Part shown: in pieces, positions 35,619-47,879 of the stretch | How the letters are laid out: each line of letters starts with the position of its first letter | Numbering within the stretch: position 1 is the first letter of the stretch | NCBI GenBank assembly: GCA_016748015.1 | Contig: JAAOMT010000523.1 | Coordinates: forward strand, 1 to 64,000 | Reading direction: 5' to 3' | Origin: Geosiphon pyriformis | Taxonomy: Eukaryota; Glomeromycota; Glomeromycetes; Archaeosporales; Geosiphonaceae | Length of the DNA: 64,000 bases | Program-made: the position numbers and the translations under genes | Notes under the pieces: model-generated | The model's input: only the letters and a program-made list of their open reading frames with translations | Database searches by the model: none | Told to the model about the DNA's origin: nothing

Positions 35619-38600
35619 ATGACCACAACTAGAACAAAGAGTAAAAAAGTTTAAAATATTATTTTTTCTTTAGTAATTAATAAAGTTTTAACAAAAAAGG
35701 GTTTTTCTGTTATTGAAGTAGTTAAACAAAACATTTTAACAATGTTTTTTTTAAAATATTGATAGTAAAAAGCTGTTTTTGACAACTTTTAAAGCATTTT
35801 TTTTCTTTTTAACTAGTGATTTTTTTTTAGTTAAAGTTTTTTTTATGAGATATACTTAAATTAATCTTAATATTGTTTTTATTTTTTTTAAAAGTCTTAA
35901 AGTTTTTAATAATAGACTAATTAACAAACTGGTCTTTCTTGTTTTTATTATTACTATTATTATTATTACTTTTGCAAATAATTAAAAAAACCAAAGATTT
36001 CAAAAAACAACAGCAGTTATTTGTATTTATCAAATTTTTTTGTGATTTTAAATAAATTTTGAATAAAATTTCTTTAATAGTAATTAATCTTCTTTCTAAT
36101 ATAAACAACAATAATAATAGTATATTTATTAAAATAAATTAAAATTAATTATTGGTTGTATTGTTAAATATAATGTTTTCTGACAGATTATTGTTAAATT
36201 TAAAAGCAAAACAATTTATTAGATTATTTAATCTTAAGAATTAGACTAATTAAATAAAAACTAAATTAATTTTTTCTTTTTTGTTTTTTGGTACTGTCTT
36301 TAATAATGTCTAAAAAACAATTTTTAATTATTAAAAGTTTTTTAGATAAATAGTATTATCAGTTAAAATTTGAGATATTAATTAACATGAAATTATTTTT
36401 ATAATTTCTATTATTAACTAGCATATATTATTATTTTAATTTATTATTTATTATCTTATTAAATTATTTGAATTATTTAATTAATAAATTAATTTATATA
36501 AAACACAAATATAATCAAATTATGTAATATGTTAAACTATATAATAATTATAATTTATAATAATTTGATAAAATATTTAACAGTTTATTAAAATAATCTA
36601 TAATTTATAGAAATAATTTGTAGTTTGATAAAATGTATCTTTAGTTTACTAAAATATTAAGAAAAAAAAATGCTAAATTATAAAATAATATTATAATAAG
36701 TTGTATAAAAAAAAATTTCTTTTTAAGAAAATATATTTTTTACTAAATATTTTAATTAAAATTATTTTTTATATAAATTAATTCCAATAAAAAAACATAA
36801 AATTTTTTAATTATTTTCTGTTTCAAAATTAACTATTTATATTAACATTTAAATTTAATTATTTACTAATTTTAGTAATTATTAATAATTTTTAAACTTG
36901 AATTCAAAATAATTTTTTAACATATTTCTTATTTTTTTTCTTTTAATTTATTTTTTTTTTCTTTTAGTTTCTTTTTTTATATTATTGAATAGTTTACAAA
37001 TAAAATTTTTTGTAAAAAAATTGATTTTACTACAAAGTAACTGCATATTAATTAAAAAACTTATAAACAAAATTTTTTGGTAAAAAAATTAATTTTTATC
37101 ACAAAGTAACTATATAAGTAATTAACACAAAATTGGTTATTCTATTATAAATCCAACAGCATATATAGTTTAAAGTATAAAAAGATACTTTAAAAAAAAA
37201 TTAGCTTATTAAAAGTTTATTAACTTTTATTAACAGTAGAATTAATAACAAAATAACATTAACAATATTAAAAAAAAGATAAAAAAACTTTTAGTAATAA
37301 TAATTTTTACTTTGATATTTGGTATTATTTTTAAAATTAAATTAGTTTTGATAAATTTTTTGTTTTATTTGTTGTTTGGCTTTGTTAAATTCAAATCTGT
37401 TTTAAAAAACAATATTAAGTAGTTTTATGTAAAATTTGCTTTTAAGTCTTTTTTAGTTGCTATTATTAATATTGTTATTAATAATTTTTTTTTATATTTA
37501 AATTGCAAAATTTTTTGTAATAGCTTTTAATTCTTTTTTTTCTATTTTTATTATATTTTATAATATTCTTTTTGGCATATCTTTTAATAATATTAAAAAT
37601 GCTTTTGGTGTTTTTAGTATTATTATTTTAATTAAATTAAAGTCTGTTAACTTGTAATAATATATTGTTGTTAATTTTAAGAACTTTTTTTTTGTTGTTG
37701 TTGCTCTTAATAACTAATTTGTACTAAAAAAAAAAAACTGTATTTGGATTTTTTTTTTTTTTAACCAAAAAAAAATTATTATTTTATATGATACTTTTAA
37801 ATTAACCAATTTTTTTTTAGTTATACTGTTTTTAAAATTAATAATTTGATTTTTCAAGTTAATAATTCTATTTATTTTATTTTTTATTTTCTTGATTTTT
37901 ATTGTTATTAATTGCTATTATAATATTTGATTTTTATGAGTTTTTGAATTTTGTTGTTGTAAAGATTAATACTTTATACAAATATTGTATCTAATAAAAA
38001 CTTCTTAAATATATTATTATTATAGATATTAAAGTTTAGATTATTTGTTTGTTAATTATAAATAATAATATTTTTTTTTTAAGTTGTTTGTTAAATTTTT
38101 ATTGGATTTAAATTTTTTGTACTATTTTTATTAATAAAAAATTTTATGTTAAGACTTTTGTTCTCTTGGCTTTTTTTTGTTGTTTCTATAACTATTTTTG
38201 TTATTATTTTTGTGACCAAATCAAGATTTAATTTTTTAAAATCTTAAATTTTGAATTTAACTTTTTAAATTAAGTCTGTTATTAAACCAATTAAAAAATT
38301 AATTATATTAATTACTATTTTTTAAAATTTTTTTTGTTGTATTTATAAAGATTAAAAGTATAATTACAGTTGTTTAAAATAAAGTATTTATTTTTGGTAA
38401 AACATTAAACAAAATTAGTATTAAGTTAATTAAAGTAAAAAACTAAATATAATATTAAAACTAAATTCATAAATAATATTAATTATGTATTAAATAAAAA
38501 CACATATTCTTAATTAATAATTTTTTAAGAACATTAATTTTTTAAGATTAAGCAAAATTTTAATAAAATTGCTAAGTAGTTAAGTAAATTAATCATAAAT

Positions 38601-38690
38601 AATAGTTTTTTAATTGTAATTATATACAAGATATTTTTTTAAAATAATTTTTTTTAGATTAAATATAGTTTAATTTAAATTAAATTTATG
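35619..38690 (+). mobile_element. LINE ORF1 copy, plus strand, decayed and split by an LTR
   Basis: It begins ATG-ACC-ACA-ACT at 35619 (MTTTRTKSK), the same start as the better preserved minus-strand ORF1 ending at 40979. The first part runs to 36353, then an LTR (36354-37299) interrupts, and ORF1-like sequence continues from 37300 to about 38400. The stretch 37330-37450 matches the reverse complement of about 42290-42460. Codons are almost entirely A/T-shifted and stops are frequent. The far end (38400-38690) is AT-rich and uncertain. Confidence 0.6.
36354..37299 (+). repeat. LTR, family D, copy D2 (solo, inside LINE ORF1)
   Basis: It aligns with D1 (10660-11727) from TATTATC to a decayed GTAATA end. 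It has two of the roughly 69-bp dyad repeats where D1 has three. LINE ORF1 sequence resumes on its right, and no gag follows, so it is a solo LTR left by recombination. Confidence 0.65.
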
Positions 38691-38739
38691 TCTAATTACA
38701 TATAAAAAATACATCATTTTTTTTTTAATATTTTAATAA

Positions 38740-41090
38740 GGTGTGCCCAAATATTATTTAATACTATGCATCACTAAGGGATTATAAATTAGACATAAAT
38801 CACACATTTTCTACATGTGACAAACCACTCGAGTTAGTCAAGACACTAACTAAGCTAAAACAATAAAAGGTAGAAATAATTCCAACTCACAAATTTTTTT
38901 AATCACACCATTCAGATTTCTAGAATCAAAAATAAACTTACTAAGAAATAATCTAGTAAATTCAACATTACTCCTAACCTTAGCACCCAATATCTGCCAT
39001 AAAGCAATAACACACTCAACAGTATCTTTACTCAAAAGAGAAGATTTGGTGGCCTGCATATCATCATAATCCATGCCAGCAAAGTCAACTTTAGACCTAA
39101 GACAAGCAATATCTTTAGACACACCAACCAAAAAATTGGCAAAATTGTTAGAAGCATATTTTATAGAAAGGAGATCTTTCTCTAACTGAACAGTCTTAAC
39201 AGTATTATCATTAAGAAAACGAAATACTAAGGCAACCAAAAAGCCAACAGATTCAACAATAGACTTTACCAAAGCAGCCAAATTCGAAATTTGCTTTTCC
39301 AAAAAATCCAATCTGGACCCAACAGCAGGATTAACAACAGCTACAGGAGAGGCGGAAGCCACCAAAAGAGAAAATTCAGATATAACAGGAGGAGCAAATG
39401 CCTTAGCATAAGACAAAAAACCAACAAAACATGGTTTGAATACCTTGGGAGTCTTAGGAAAGGGAGATGAAGCAACTTTACAGTCTACAGCCAAGTAACC
39501 TGTTTCTTGACACTGAAAACAATACCAACAATTAGAAGTCTCTTACCAGATACAGCACTTTCTAAGTGTACCAGTTTTGGCAACAGCAAGATCCAAATCA
39601 GCTTGGGAGCCAAACATAACTAAAGCAAAACAAAGACAATGACCAGAATCAGGAGACTGAAGAATGAAACAAGACTGGCCACCAACCTGAAAAATCATAT
39701 TACTGATTTTAAAGGCAGTATAGTCAGGAGGAAGATTAACCAACTTGGTCTTAAATCTATCATGAGACAAAATAGTCTTATTTTGATTCACCAAGGGAAA
39801 GATTCTAACACTATCTCTGCCCACCAATACTGACCAATGATCCAAAGCAGACATAGCAGAATCTAACTTTTCAAAATGAACCACTACATATTGCCAAATG
39901 CCAGCAGGCTTCAGCACAACATAAGTAACCATACCAAAAACACTAAGAGCTGTCTTAATATTAGCAATAGACATACTTAAAGGCACATCACACAGCACAA
40001 CAGTAGCAGAAAGGAATCCAGACTCAGAAACCACCAAAAACTTGGCAATTTTAAGAGTGGCAAGACAAACAGAGCTTGTAAGCTCAACTAAAAATATAGC
40101 ATCTAAAGAGATTTGAGAAGCAAATTCCATACAAAAAAGCTTTACATTGTTTTTTAAAACAGACTTAGCATCCAAAAAACCATGTACAAACTGAAAAACA
40201 GCCTTAATATGAGCCAATTTGATTTTAAAAGTAGCACCAAGCACCAGAATGGAGGCCACTTATCCAGCAAATCTTTGACGACTAGTAATAGTTTTTTAAG
40301 CACTATCAGAAGTAGTACCAGAAACTAGAGAAGAAGATGATTCAGTTTCCATTTGATCAGCCCAGTTCTCAAGAACAAATGACCCAACAGAAGAAGATTG
40401 TTTTGCTTCCAAAACTGGTAATGATCTGCTGAAAGACACCACATTTGGCAACACAGTCAATGGTTGATCTAAGCTTATCTTGAATGACATGCCAGATGAT
40501 GCTATGGAGATTTCATCTAAGATTTCATTGAAAACCACAAAGGAGTTCGGTGTAACAATAGCAGAGGCAAGTGACTGCTCCCACTTTTCTGAACTTTTGG
40601 TCTTTTTGATCATTTTTTTTGAAGAGGTAGTGCTAGAAGCACCAGGTGTTAAATCTATAGAAAGAAAAACCAGCTTATTCATTGGTCTATTATTAAAAAC
40701 TTTTGGGCTCTTAGTCAGAATGGAGGCAACACTGGAACTAATCCAAGTGTGTCTCTTTGAGGGAACTTTGACTGGTGAGAAACCAGCCAAAAATAAGGAA
40801 GTTGCTTTAGTGGCTACCAAAGACAGCTTATCATAATTACTGGATAAAGGAAAGACTTCTAAAACGTTCTGTCTAGTTGCTTTTACAACAGAGAAAGCTC
40901 CTCTGGTTGAAATTTTATTAGATATCTCAGGACAAATATCAGGTGCAGCTTTTTTACTCTTTGTTCTAGTTGTGGTCATAAAATTAAGAAGACAAAGAGT
41001 TTTTTTTTTGTGTACATAATTTATATTTAATTTAAGATACTTTAAAAATTATATTGTATTTGATTATATTTGAATATTAAATTATAATAT
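38740..41090 (-). mobile_element. ORF1-only LINE derivative, best preserved copy
   Basis: The minus-strand ORF1 (38850-40979) is followed directly by the LINE 3' tail (38740-38845). There is no endonuclease or RT between them. Its upstream end (40980-41090) abuts the tail of the next copy, so the two are head to tail. Compared with the other ORF1 copies it has far fewer stops. Confidence 0.7.
38850..40979 (-). pseudogene. LINE ORF1 (gag-like RNA-binding protein), few stops
   Basis: The frame starts MTTTRTKSKKAAPDICPE at 40979. The first open part runs to 40296, a second from 40259 to 39543, and a third from 39494 to 38850, with single stops between (TAA in place of CAA/CAG-like codons, and TAA after TGG). 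The middle part resembles an RRM-like region (SIANIKTALSVFGMVTYVVLK). A zinc knuckle follows near 39480-39530: C-F-Q-C-x4-Y-x4-C, where Tyr stands in place of the expected His, a C-to-T change. The last third is a predicted coiled coil (LDFLEKQISNLAALVKSI). ORF1 proteins bind element RNA and chaperone it. Confidence 0.75.
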
Positions 41091-41099
41091 TTGTATTTT

Positions 41100-43840
41100 T
41101 TTATTAATTTAATAAATAAGACCTAATTATAATCTAGTACAATATATTAAACTAAATAATTTAAATTAGATATAAATCATATACTTTTTACACATAATTA
41201 GCTATTTATGTTAATTAAGTAAATTCAACTTACTAATTTATTTAATAATACTATTTAAGTTTTTAGAATTAAAGATAAACTTACTAAAAAATAATCTAAT
41301 AAGCTTAATATTATCTCTTATATTAAAATCTAACATATATTACAAAGTTATAATATGCTCAATAGTATTTTTATTCAAAAAAAAGATTTAATAATCAGTA
41401 TTTTATTATAATCTATATTACTAAAATTAACTTCAAATTTAAGATTAACAGTATTTTTAAAAACATTAACCAAAAAATTGAAAAAATTGTTAGCAATACA
41501 CTTTATAAAAAGCAAATTTTTCTTAACTTAAAAAGTTTTAACAGCATTATTATTTAGAAAACTAGTAATCAAAATAATTAATAAATTAATAAGCTTAATA
41601 ATAGATTTTATTAAAGCAGTCAAGCTTGAAATTTAAGTTTTCAAAGAATTTAATCTAAACTTAATAACAAAATTAACAATAAAAGCAGCCAAAAAAACAT
41701 TAGAATGAGAAACCAAAAAAACAGAAACCATAATATAAAATTTAGTATTAATAATAGATAATGTAAAAAACCAAAAACCAATAACAAACTTAAGAAACAA
41801 CTTAAAAAAAAAAGTAAAAACATCTTATAATTAGTAAACAAATAATTTAAACTCTAATATTTGTAACAACAGTAGTACTCAAAAGTTTTTTATCAAATAC
41901 AACATTTGTATAGAATCCTAATTTTTATTATAATAAGTTCTAATATTTTATAAAACTTAAAAATAATAATAACAAAGTTAATTAATTTAGTCTTAAAAAA
42001 ATTCTATAAAATAATAATCTTTTTTTGGTTAAGAAAAAAAAATTCAAATATTGTCTTTTTTAATTAGCACAAATCAGTTATTAAAAACAATAACAACAAA
42101 AAAAAAGTCTTTAAAATTAACAACAGCATATTGTTACAAACTAATAAATTTTAATTTAATAAAGATAATATTATTAAAAAATATGCCAAAAAAAACATTA
42201 TAGAGTGCAATAAAAGTAAAAAAAAAGAACCAAAAATTATTACAAAAGATTTTACAATCTTAAATGTGGTCAAAAAAAGAACCATTAATAAAAACTTTGA
42301 CAATAATAATTAAAAAGCCTTAAAAGCAAAATTTACATGAAACAACTTAATATTGTCTTTAAAAACTGACTTAAGTTCAATAAAGCCAGACAACAGATAA
42401 AACAAAAAGTAATTAAATCCAATTTGATCTTAAAAGTAATATTAGACATTAAAATAGAGATTACTTATTTAAAGAATCTTTAATAACTAAAAATTGTTTC
42501 TTAAGTACTATTAAAAACAGTATTAAAAAACAAAAAAGCAAAAATTAATTTAATTTTTATTTAATCAGTCCAATTTTAAAATTAAGTAATCTAATAAATT
42601 GTTTTGCTTTTAAAACCAGTTATAATTTGCTAAAAACCATTATATTTAACAATATAATATTACAGATAATTATTTGAGATGTAAAAATAAATAACAAATC
42701 TATAACTTGGTGCTTAATAACTAATAGTACTGTTAATTTCTAAAAGTTTTTATAATCTAAAGGTTTTGGTTGAGTTTTTTGTATAATGGACAAAGATTTA
42801 CTTGATAATAGTTTTCAAATTTTTTTTCTTTAGTATAAAAACCAGTTTAATCTGACAATTATGCTTTTTTAATAAGCTATTCTTAAGTTTTTATTCTTGT
42901 TTTATGAGTCTTTTATCAAACTATTTTTAATGTTAATATTTTAGTACTTAATTTTTTAATTAATTAGTAAATAACAAAGAAACAAAATAAAAAAATAAAC
43001 AATCAATATTCTGTTAATAGCTATAATTAAGAATTATTGGTTCAGTATAATTCAGTAGTAGATATTATTAATAAAAGTTGTTGATATAGTTAGAGAATAG
43101 CAATTTTAATATAAAAATTTGAATAACATAAATTGAATGATAAAATAATAATTTTATTTGATATTTGAATAATTTTATTTTAAAGTATAGAAATTAATTT
43201 TTGAAGAAAGAAGTATTTTAATTATTTGTCTATTAAAACTTATTTGTTTTTTTTTGTTTCTAATATTATTACTATATATATATAATTTTTGTTATATAAG
43301 ATTTCTTGAAATTTTTTAATTCTTTAAGAAAAATTTTGAAATTCTAGAATCTTAAAATTTTTTGAAAGAAATTCTGAAATTTTTTTTTTACTATACTTAT
43401 TTCTAATTGGCTGTTTTTATTTAACTATTATGACTCTTTTTTTTATGAGTAACAATAATCAATGATTAATTTTGGCTTTTTTGGCCATTTGTAAAATAAT
43501 AATAATAATAGTATTAATAATAAAAACAGAAAAAACCAGCTTATTAATTAGTCTATTATTGAAAACTTTAGGGCTTTGGAAAGAGTAATAATAATACTAG
43601 AACTAATTTAAGTGTGTTTTTTAAAAAAAACTTTAATTAAGAAAGAATTATTAGCTAAAAATAAGAAAAAATATTGTTAGAATGTTTTGTTTAGCTGTTT
43701 TAACAATAAAAAAATTTTTTTTTGTTGAAACTTTATTAATTACTATAAGAAAAGTAATATTTGAAACTTTTTTACTTTTTGTTTTGATTATAATTATAAA
43801 ATAAGAAGAGAAAAAGAAATTTTGTTATTATTTGTATTTT
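41100..43840 (-). mobile_element. Second ORF1-only LINE copy, heavily decayed, with LTR insert
   Basis: The 3' tail is at about 41110-41220. Sequence from 41220 to 42657 aligns with the ORF1 at 38850-40979 codon by codon but is full of stops. An LTR (42658-43454) interrupts it, and the first part of ORF1 continues from about 43500 to 43802, with TTATAAAATAAGAAG marking the start. A 49-bp tandem repeat lies directly upstream. Confidence 0.65.
42658..43454 (-). repeat. LTR, family C, copy C3 (solo)
   Basis: On the minus strand it starts TGTTACTCATAAAA at 43454 and ends ATTATCTGTAATA at 42658. It aligns with the LTRs at 47880-48819 and 49131-49938. The region 43290-43390 contains degraded GAAATTC repeats of the same kind as copies C1 and C4. 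It carries no internal element sequence. Confidence 0.7.
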
Positions 43841-44200
43841 ATATAAATTTAATTTAATTATTATTTATGTATTTTTTATATATAATCAAATATAAATTTA
43901 ATTTAATTATTATTTATGTATTTTTTATATATAATCAAATATAAATTTAATTTAATTATTATTTATGTATTTTTTATATATAATCAAATATAAATTTAAT
44001 TTAATTATTATTTATGTATTTTTTATATATAATCAAATATAAATTTAATTTAATTATTATTTATGTATTTTTTATATATAATCAAATATAAATTTAATTT
44101 AATTATTATTTATGTATTTTTTATATATAATCAAATATAAATTTAATTTAATTATTATTTATGTATTTTTTATATATAATCAAATATAAATTTAATTTAA
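43841..44200. repeat. 49-bp tandem repeat, about 7.3 identical units
   Basis: The period is exactly 49 bases; ATGTA recurs at 43867, 43916, 43965, 44014, 44063, 44112 and 44161. I see no base difference between units. It sits immediately upstream (5') of the minus-strand ORF1 copy whose start is at about 43800. A single related unit is visible upstream of the better preserved ORF1 at about 41010-41040. Confidence 0.95.
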
Positions 44201-44960
44201 ACTAAATTCTATTAATTTTAAAAAAAATTTACTTTAAAAAAACATCTTATATATAAGTTAATAAAGCATTATTATTATAAACTATTTTACTTAAATATTT
44301 AGTAATATTATCTATATTAATCTTTAATATTAAAAAATTAAAGTTTTATTAATAATTAAATCATCATAAAAATTTATATTATTATTATTATTATTATTAT
44401 TATACTATATTTAATTTTTAACTTATTAAATTTTTTATATAATTTAATATATAAAACAAAAAAACATCTAATAATTTAATAATTAATATAATTAAAACAT
44501 TAATAAGCTTAATAATAAATTTAATTAATAAAATTAAAGCAGTTAATTTAGATTTTAAAAAAATTAAACAAGAATTAATTATAAAATTAACAATAATAAC
44601 AATAAAAACAATTAAAAAAATAGCAACAAAAAAATCAGTAAGACAAAAATTTTAATATAAAACTTAGTATTAACAAAATAAAACTCAAAAATTTTTAAAT
44701 AATTTATAGTATTATCAAAAATTTTAGTTTTTTTTTTAAATATTATTAATATTATTTTGTTATAAATCTGTTGTTTAATAAAAACCAATAAATTTTTAAT
44801 AAGTTAATTTATATTTAAAATATTTTTTTTAATTTTAATAATATATTATTTTGCTATAAAAGTCAATTTTTTTAGAAAATTTTAATTATAAGCTATTTAA
44901 TAATATAATAAAAATAAATAAATAAAATAAAAATAAAAAAATTTTTTGTTCAAATTTAAA
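44201..44960 (-). mobile_element. Third ORF1-only LINE copy, fragment
   Basis: The stretch 44220-44370 follows the last part of ORF1 in the order seen at 41260-41440, and 44490-44690 follows 41580-41780. It is truncated at about 44960 by LTR D3. Orientation and order match the two copies to its left, giving three head-to-tail ORF1 units. Confidence 0.45.
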
Positions 44961-44999
44961 ATCAATTAAATGTTTATTAAATCAATAACTAATTAATTT

Positions 45000-45425
45000 T
45001 AAAATATTAGTCAAGATTTGTAAATTTCAAAACAGTAATAATTATAAAAAAATTTATTGAATAATTAATTGTTTGCTAAAGATATTTTTAAGTAAAATAA
45101 TTTTTAAAAAAAACGATTATGAATTAAAATATATTTTTTAAAGCAAAAAGCTCTTTTTTTATATAATTTATTATAATATTATTTTATAATTCAGCACTTT
45201 TTTTTGCTAATATTTTGGCAAATTAAAAGTATATTTTAACAAACTACAAATTATTTTTATAAATTATTAATTATTTTGGTAAATTATTAAATATTTTGGC
45301 AAATTTTTAATTATTATATAGTTTAAAATATTATATAATTTGATTATTATATTTTAATTATTTTTGTATTTTATACAAATTAAATTATTATTTGAATAGT
45401 AATATTTGATAATTTTTATTATTAT
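45000..45425 (-). repeat. LTR, family D, copy D3 fragment
   Basis: This is the reverse complement of the first half of D1/D2. It includes the block TTGTATAAAAAAAAGCTTTTTTT-like order and the about 20-bp U3 repeats (ATTTTGGCAAATT-type) at 45215-45305. Both ends are uncertain. Confidence 0.45.
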
Positions 45426-45427
45426 TA

Positions 45428-45535
45428 ATATTTTATAAATAAGATCCAAATACCACTTAGTATTATATATTAAATTAAGTGATCTAAACTAAGCACATAT
45501 TATGTACTTTCTATACATAAACAGTTATTCTATTT
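45428..45535 (-). repeat. Orphan LINE 3' tail
   Basis: AAATACCACTTAGTATTATATATTAAATTAAGTGATCT and following bases align with the tail at 290-380. No ORF1 or ORF2 of matching orientation follows; a plus-strand LINE of another subfamily starts at about 45600. It is a short truncated insertion. Confidence 0.6.
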
Positions 45536-45599
45536 GATAATTTGTTTAAATAATAAATAATAAATTAAAATAATAATTAATTTTTTTTTTAAAATTAAA

Positions 45600-47610
45600 A
45601 TTCAAGTATTGTTTGTAATTTTTAAATAATAATTCAAAATTATTAAAATAATTTGATCTAAAAATTGTTAATTTTTCTTTTTTGTCCCAAATTCTCAAAA
45701 AAGAGTCAAAAAAGTTTTTTTAAAAAAAGTTTTTTTACAATTCAATACAATAAATTAAAACTGTTTTTACTTGACTACAAGACCACTGTTGATTGTAGTA
45801 TTGCTATTATAAAAAAAGCTGTTAAAAGTTCTGGTTCTAGTGCTAATAGCAAAAATGTTGTTTCCAGAAAGAAAAAAAAAATGCTGTATTAAAGAATAGT
45901 ACTACTCATGGTGTGACTTCTACTAAAAAGGTGGTTAGAAGTTTTTGGGATTCTGATGCTAGGAATATTACTAAATTTAATAGTGTTAACATGGAAGAAA
46001 AGTTTCTGGTAGAAAAAACCAGTATAAATTATAGTAAAAGAAATATGTTTATTGAAAATAATTCTGGTTAAACACTAAAGAAACCAAAATTAGTTATGAA
46101 AAAGACTTTGAATATACTATTGGGAAAAATTGATTTTTTGGCTATTGATAATGATAATATTCTTTCAGATGCTTTTGTGGTTTTTTTCTCTCTTTTGAAA
46201 ATTTGGTTAATATTTTTGTCAGAAAATTATTTGCTCTAAATATTAGTTTAGACAAAGTAGTTAGAAAAACTTCTTAGAAAAAACTTATAATAATAAGAAA
46301 ATTATTTTCAAAAATCAATGGTTTTGGGAGGGTTTTTACCCTCTTAAAATTTGCTGAAATCATCAAAACAACATTTACTTTTGAATTAGGTATGGCACAG
46401 ACTTCTAAAAAAGCCAAAGATACAAAAATTATAGTAAATGCCAATCTCAAAAAATCTATTAGATGTTTAGATTAGGCTGTGATAATAAAAGAAATTCTGA
46501 TTAGAACATCAACTAAAGCTATATATACTGTATTATCCAAATTTGGGATTATTAAGTCGATCAAAATGCAATTGATAGGGCTGTAACAGAAAGCTGTAGT
46601 TAAATTTAGCAATATAGATTATGCTGATTTGGTTATAGCAAAGTGGTTTATCTTAATCAAGAAAGATGCAATCCATATTGCTAGGGCTGGCTTAAACAAG
46701 AAATTATGGAATACAAAAAATTGTCATAAAGCATTATTGTACACATTACCAATAGAAACAAATGCACATAATATCTGAGACTTTATTGGATTAGTTAATG
46801 ATAAAACTTGCATCATTAATTATTATCTGGTTACATATATCCAATCCAGATATGCTGTAGTGTGTTTTGACTCTGTTCAATCATTAAATGCCATCATAAG
46901 AACCACATCAGTACTAAGAAATGTCAACCTACATTGGTCTCACTTGAGTCTTGTTAAATATGCTAAGTGTGTGAAATTTGATTATATATTGTTAAACTGC
47001 ATCTTTGGTGAGAAAAGTTCTTCTGATAATACATTTTGTAAGATGTTGTCAGAAGCAGATAAAAACAGACTGGGATTTATTTATTCTAAATGCTTAGCAC
47101 TAATAGCTCATTCTGTTTTTTTTTGGTGGTGTTTTTTGAACAAAAGTTGTTGGTAGGTCTTCTTTTCCCTCTCTTTTTGCTGGTAATAGTTTGTCAAGTT
47201 TTGGCTTCTCTTTAGAGGTAAAGCCTATTCCACTGGTGTTTATAAAACTGAATGATAGGTTGGCTGCTCTTGAGTGCAATCTTGCCAGCCTCACAGAGCA
47301 TGTTGATAAGCTGGCTAAAAGATTAAACACACCTAAACCAACAGTTTCCTAGCTTAGTTTTAAATATCAGCTATTGATAATCCTTTTATCACAAAATTAA
47401 GAGACAGATATAGTAATAAGTGAGAATTCAAATGTGGTCATTAGTGATGAGATTGTTGTGGAAGCAGTGGTTTTTAATCAATCTGTAATTTCAAAACTGA
47501 AAGTAACTTTGAACAATTTCTCAGTTACTGTTATAGGCCTAATGGCCAAAGTAGACAATGCCAGTTTGGTGCTTGTTGTCCATTCTCCTCAATAATTGAT
47601 TTTGTCTGTA
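45600..47610 (+). pseudogene. LINE ORF1, second subfamily, broken
   Basis: The frame opens near 45665 with a Lys/Ser-rich region, then KNVVSRKKKKM, and runs with stops and frame changes to about 47600. The segment 46860-47156 carries FDSVQSLNAIIRTTSVLR and a zinc-knuckle-like region in which the first Cys and the His have become Tyr (Y-A-K-C...Y...C). A Pro/Ser-rich end follows. From memory it is the ORF1 of another Rhizophagus LINE whose ORF2 begins with the endonuclease seen downstream. Confidence 0.65.
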
Positions 47611-47879
47611 AAGTGGCTACATGTAATATAAGAAACATAAACAATCTTGCTAAGCAAGCAAATATTATTTGATGGCACAAAAAAATAGGCAATTTAGTCT
47701 CAATTTTCACAGAAACAAAGTTAAAAAAAAAAGTTCATTCATGAATTATTAACAAATTTGATAGTGTTCAAGTTTTTACCTCTGGTTTGGACTTTGGTTA
47801 CTTGGATTCTGGTATTGCAATTATCATAAATACTTTTTTGGCTAAGCATATATGTAAGATTTCAGAGATATCTGGTCAA

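Noticed and set aside
43841-44200. CRISPR-like array
   Set aside because: The 49-bp units are directly adjacent without spacers, and the host is a eukaryote.
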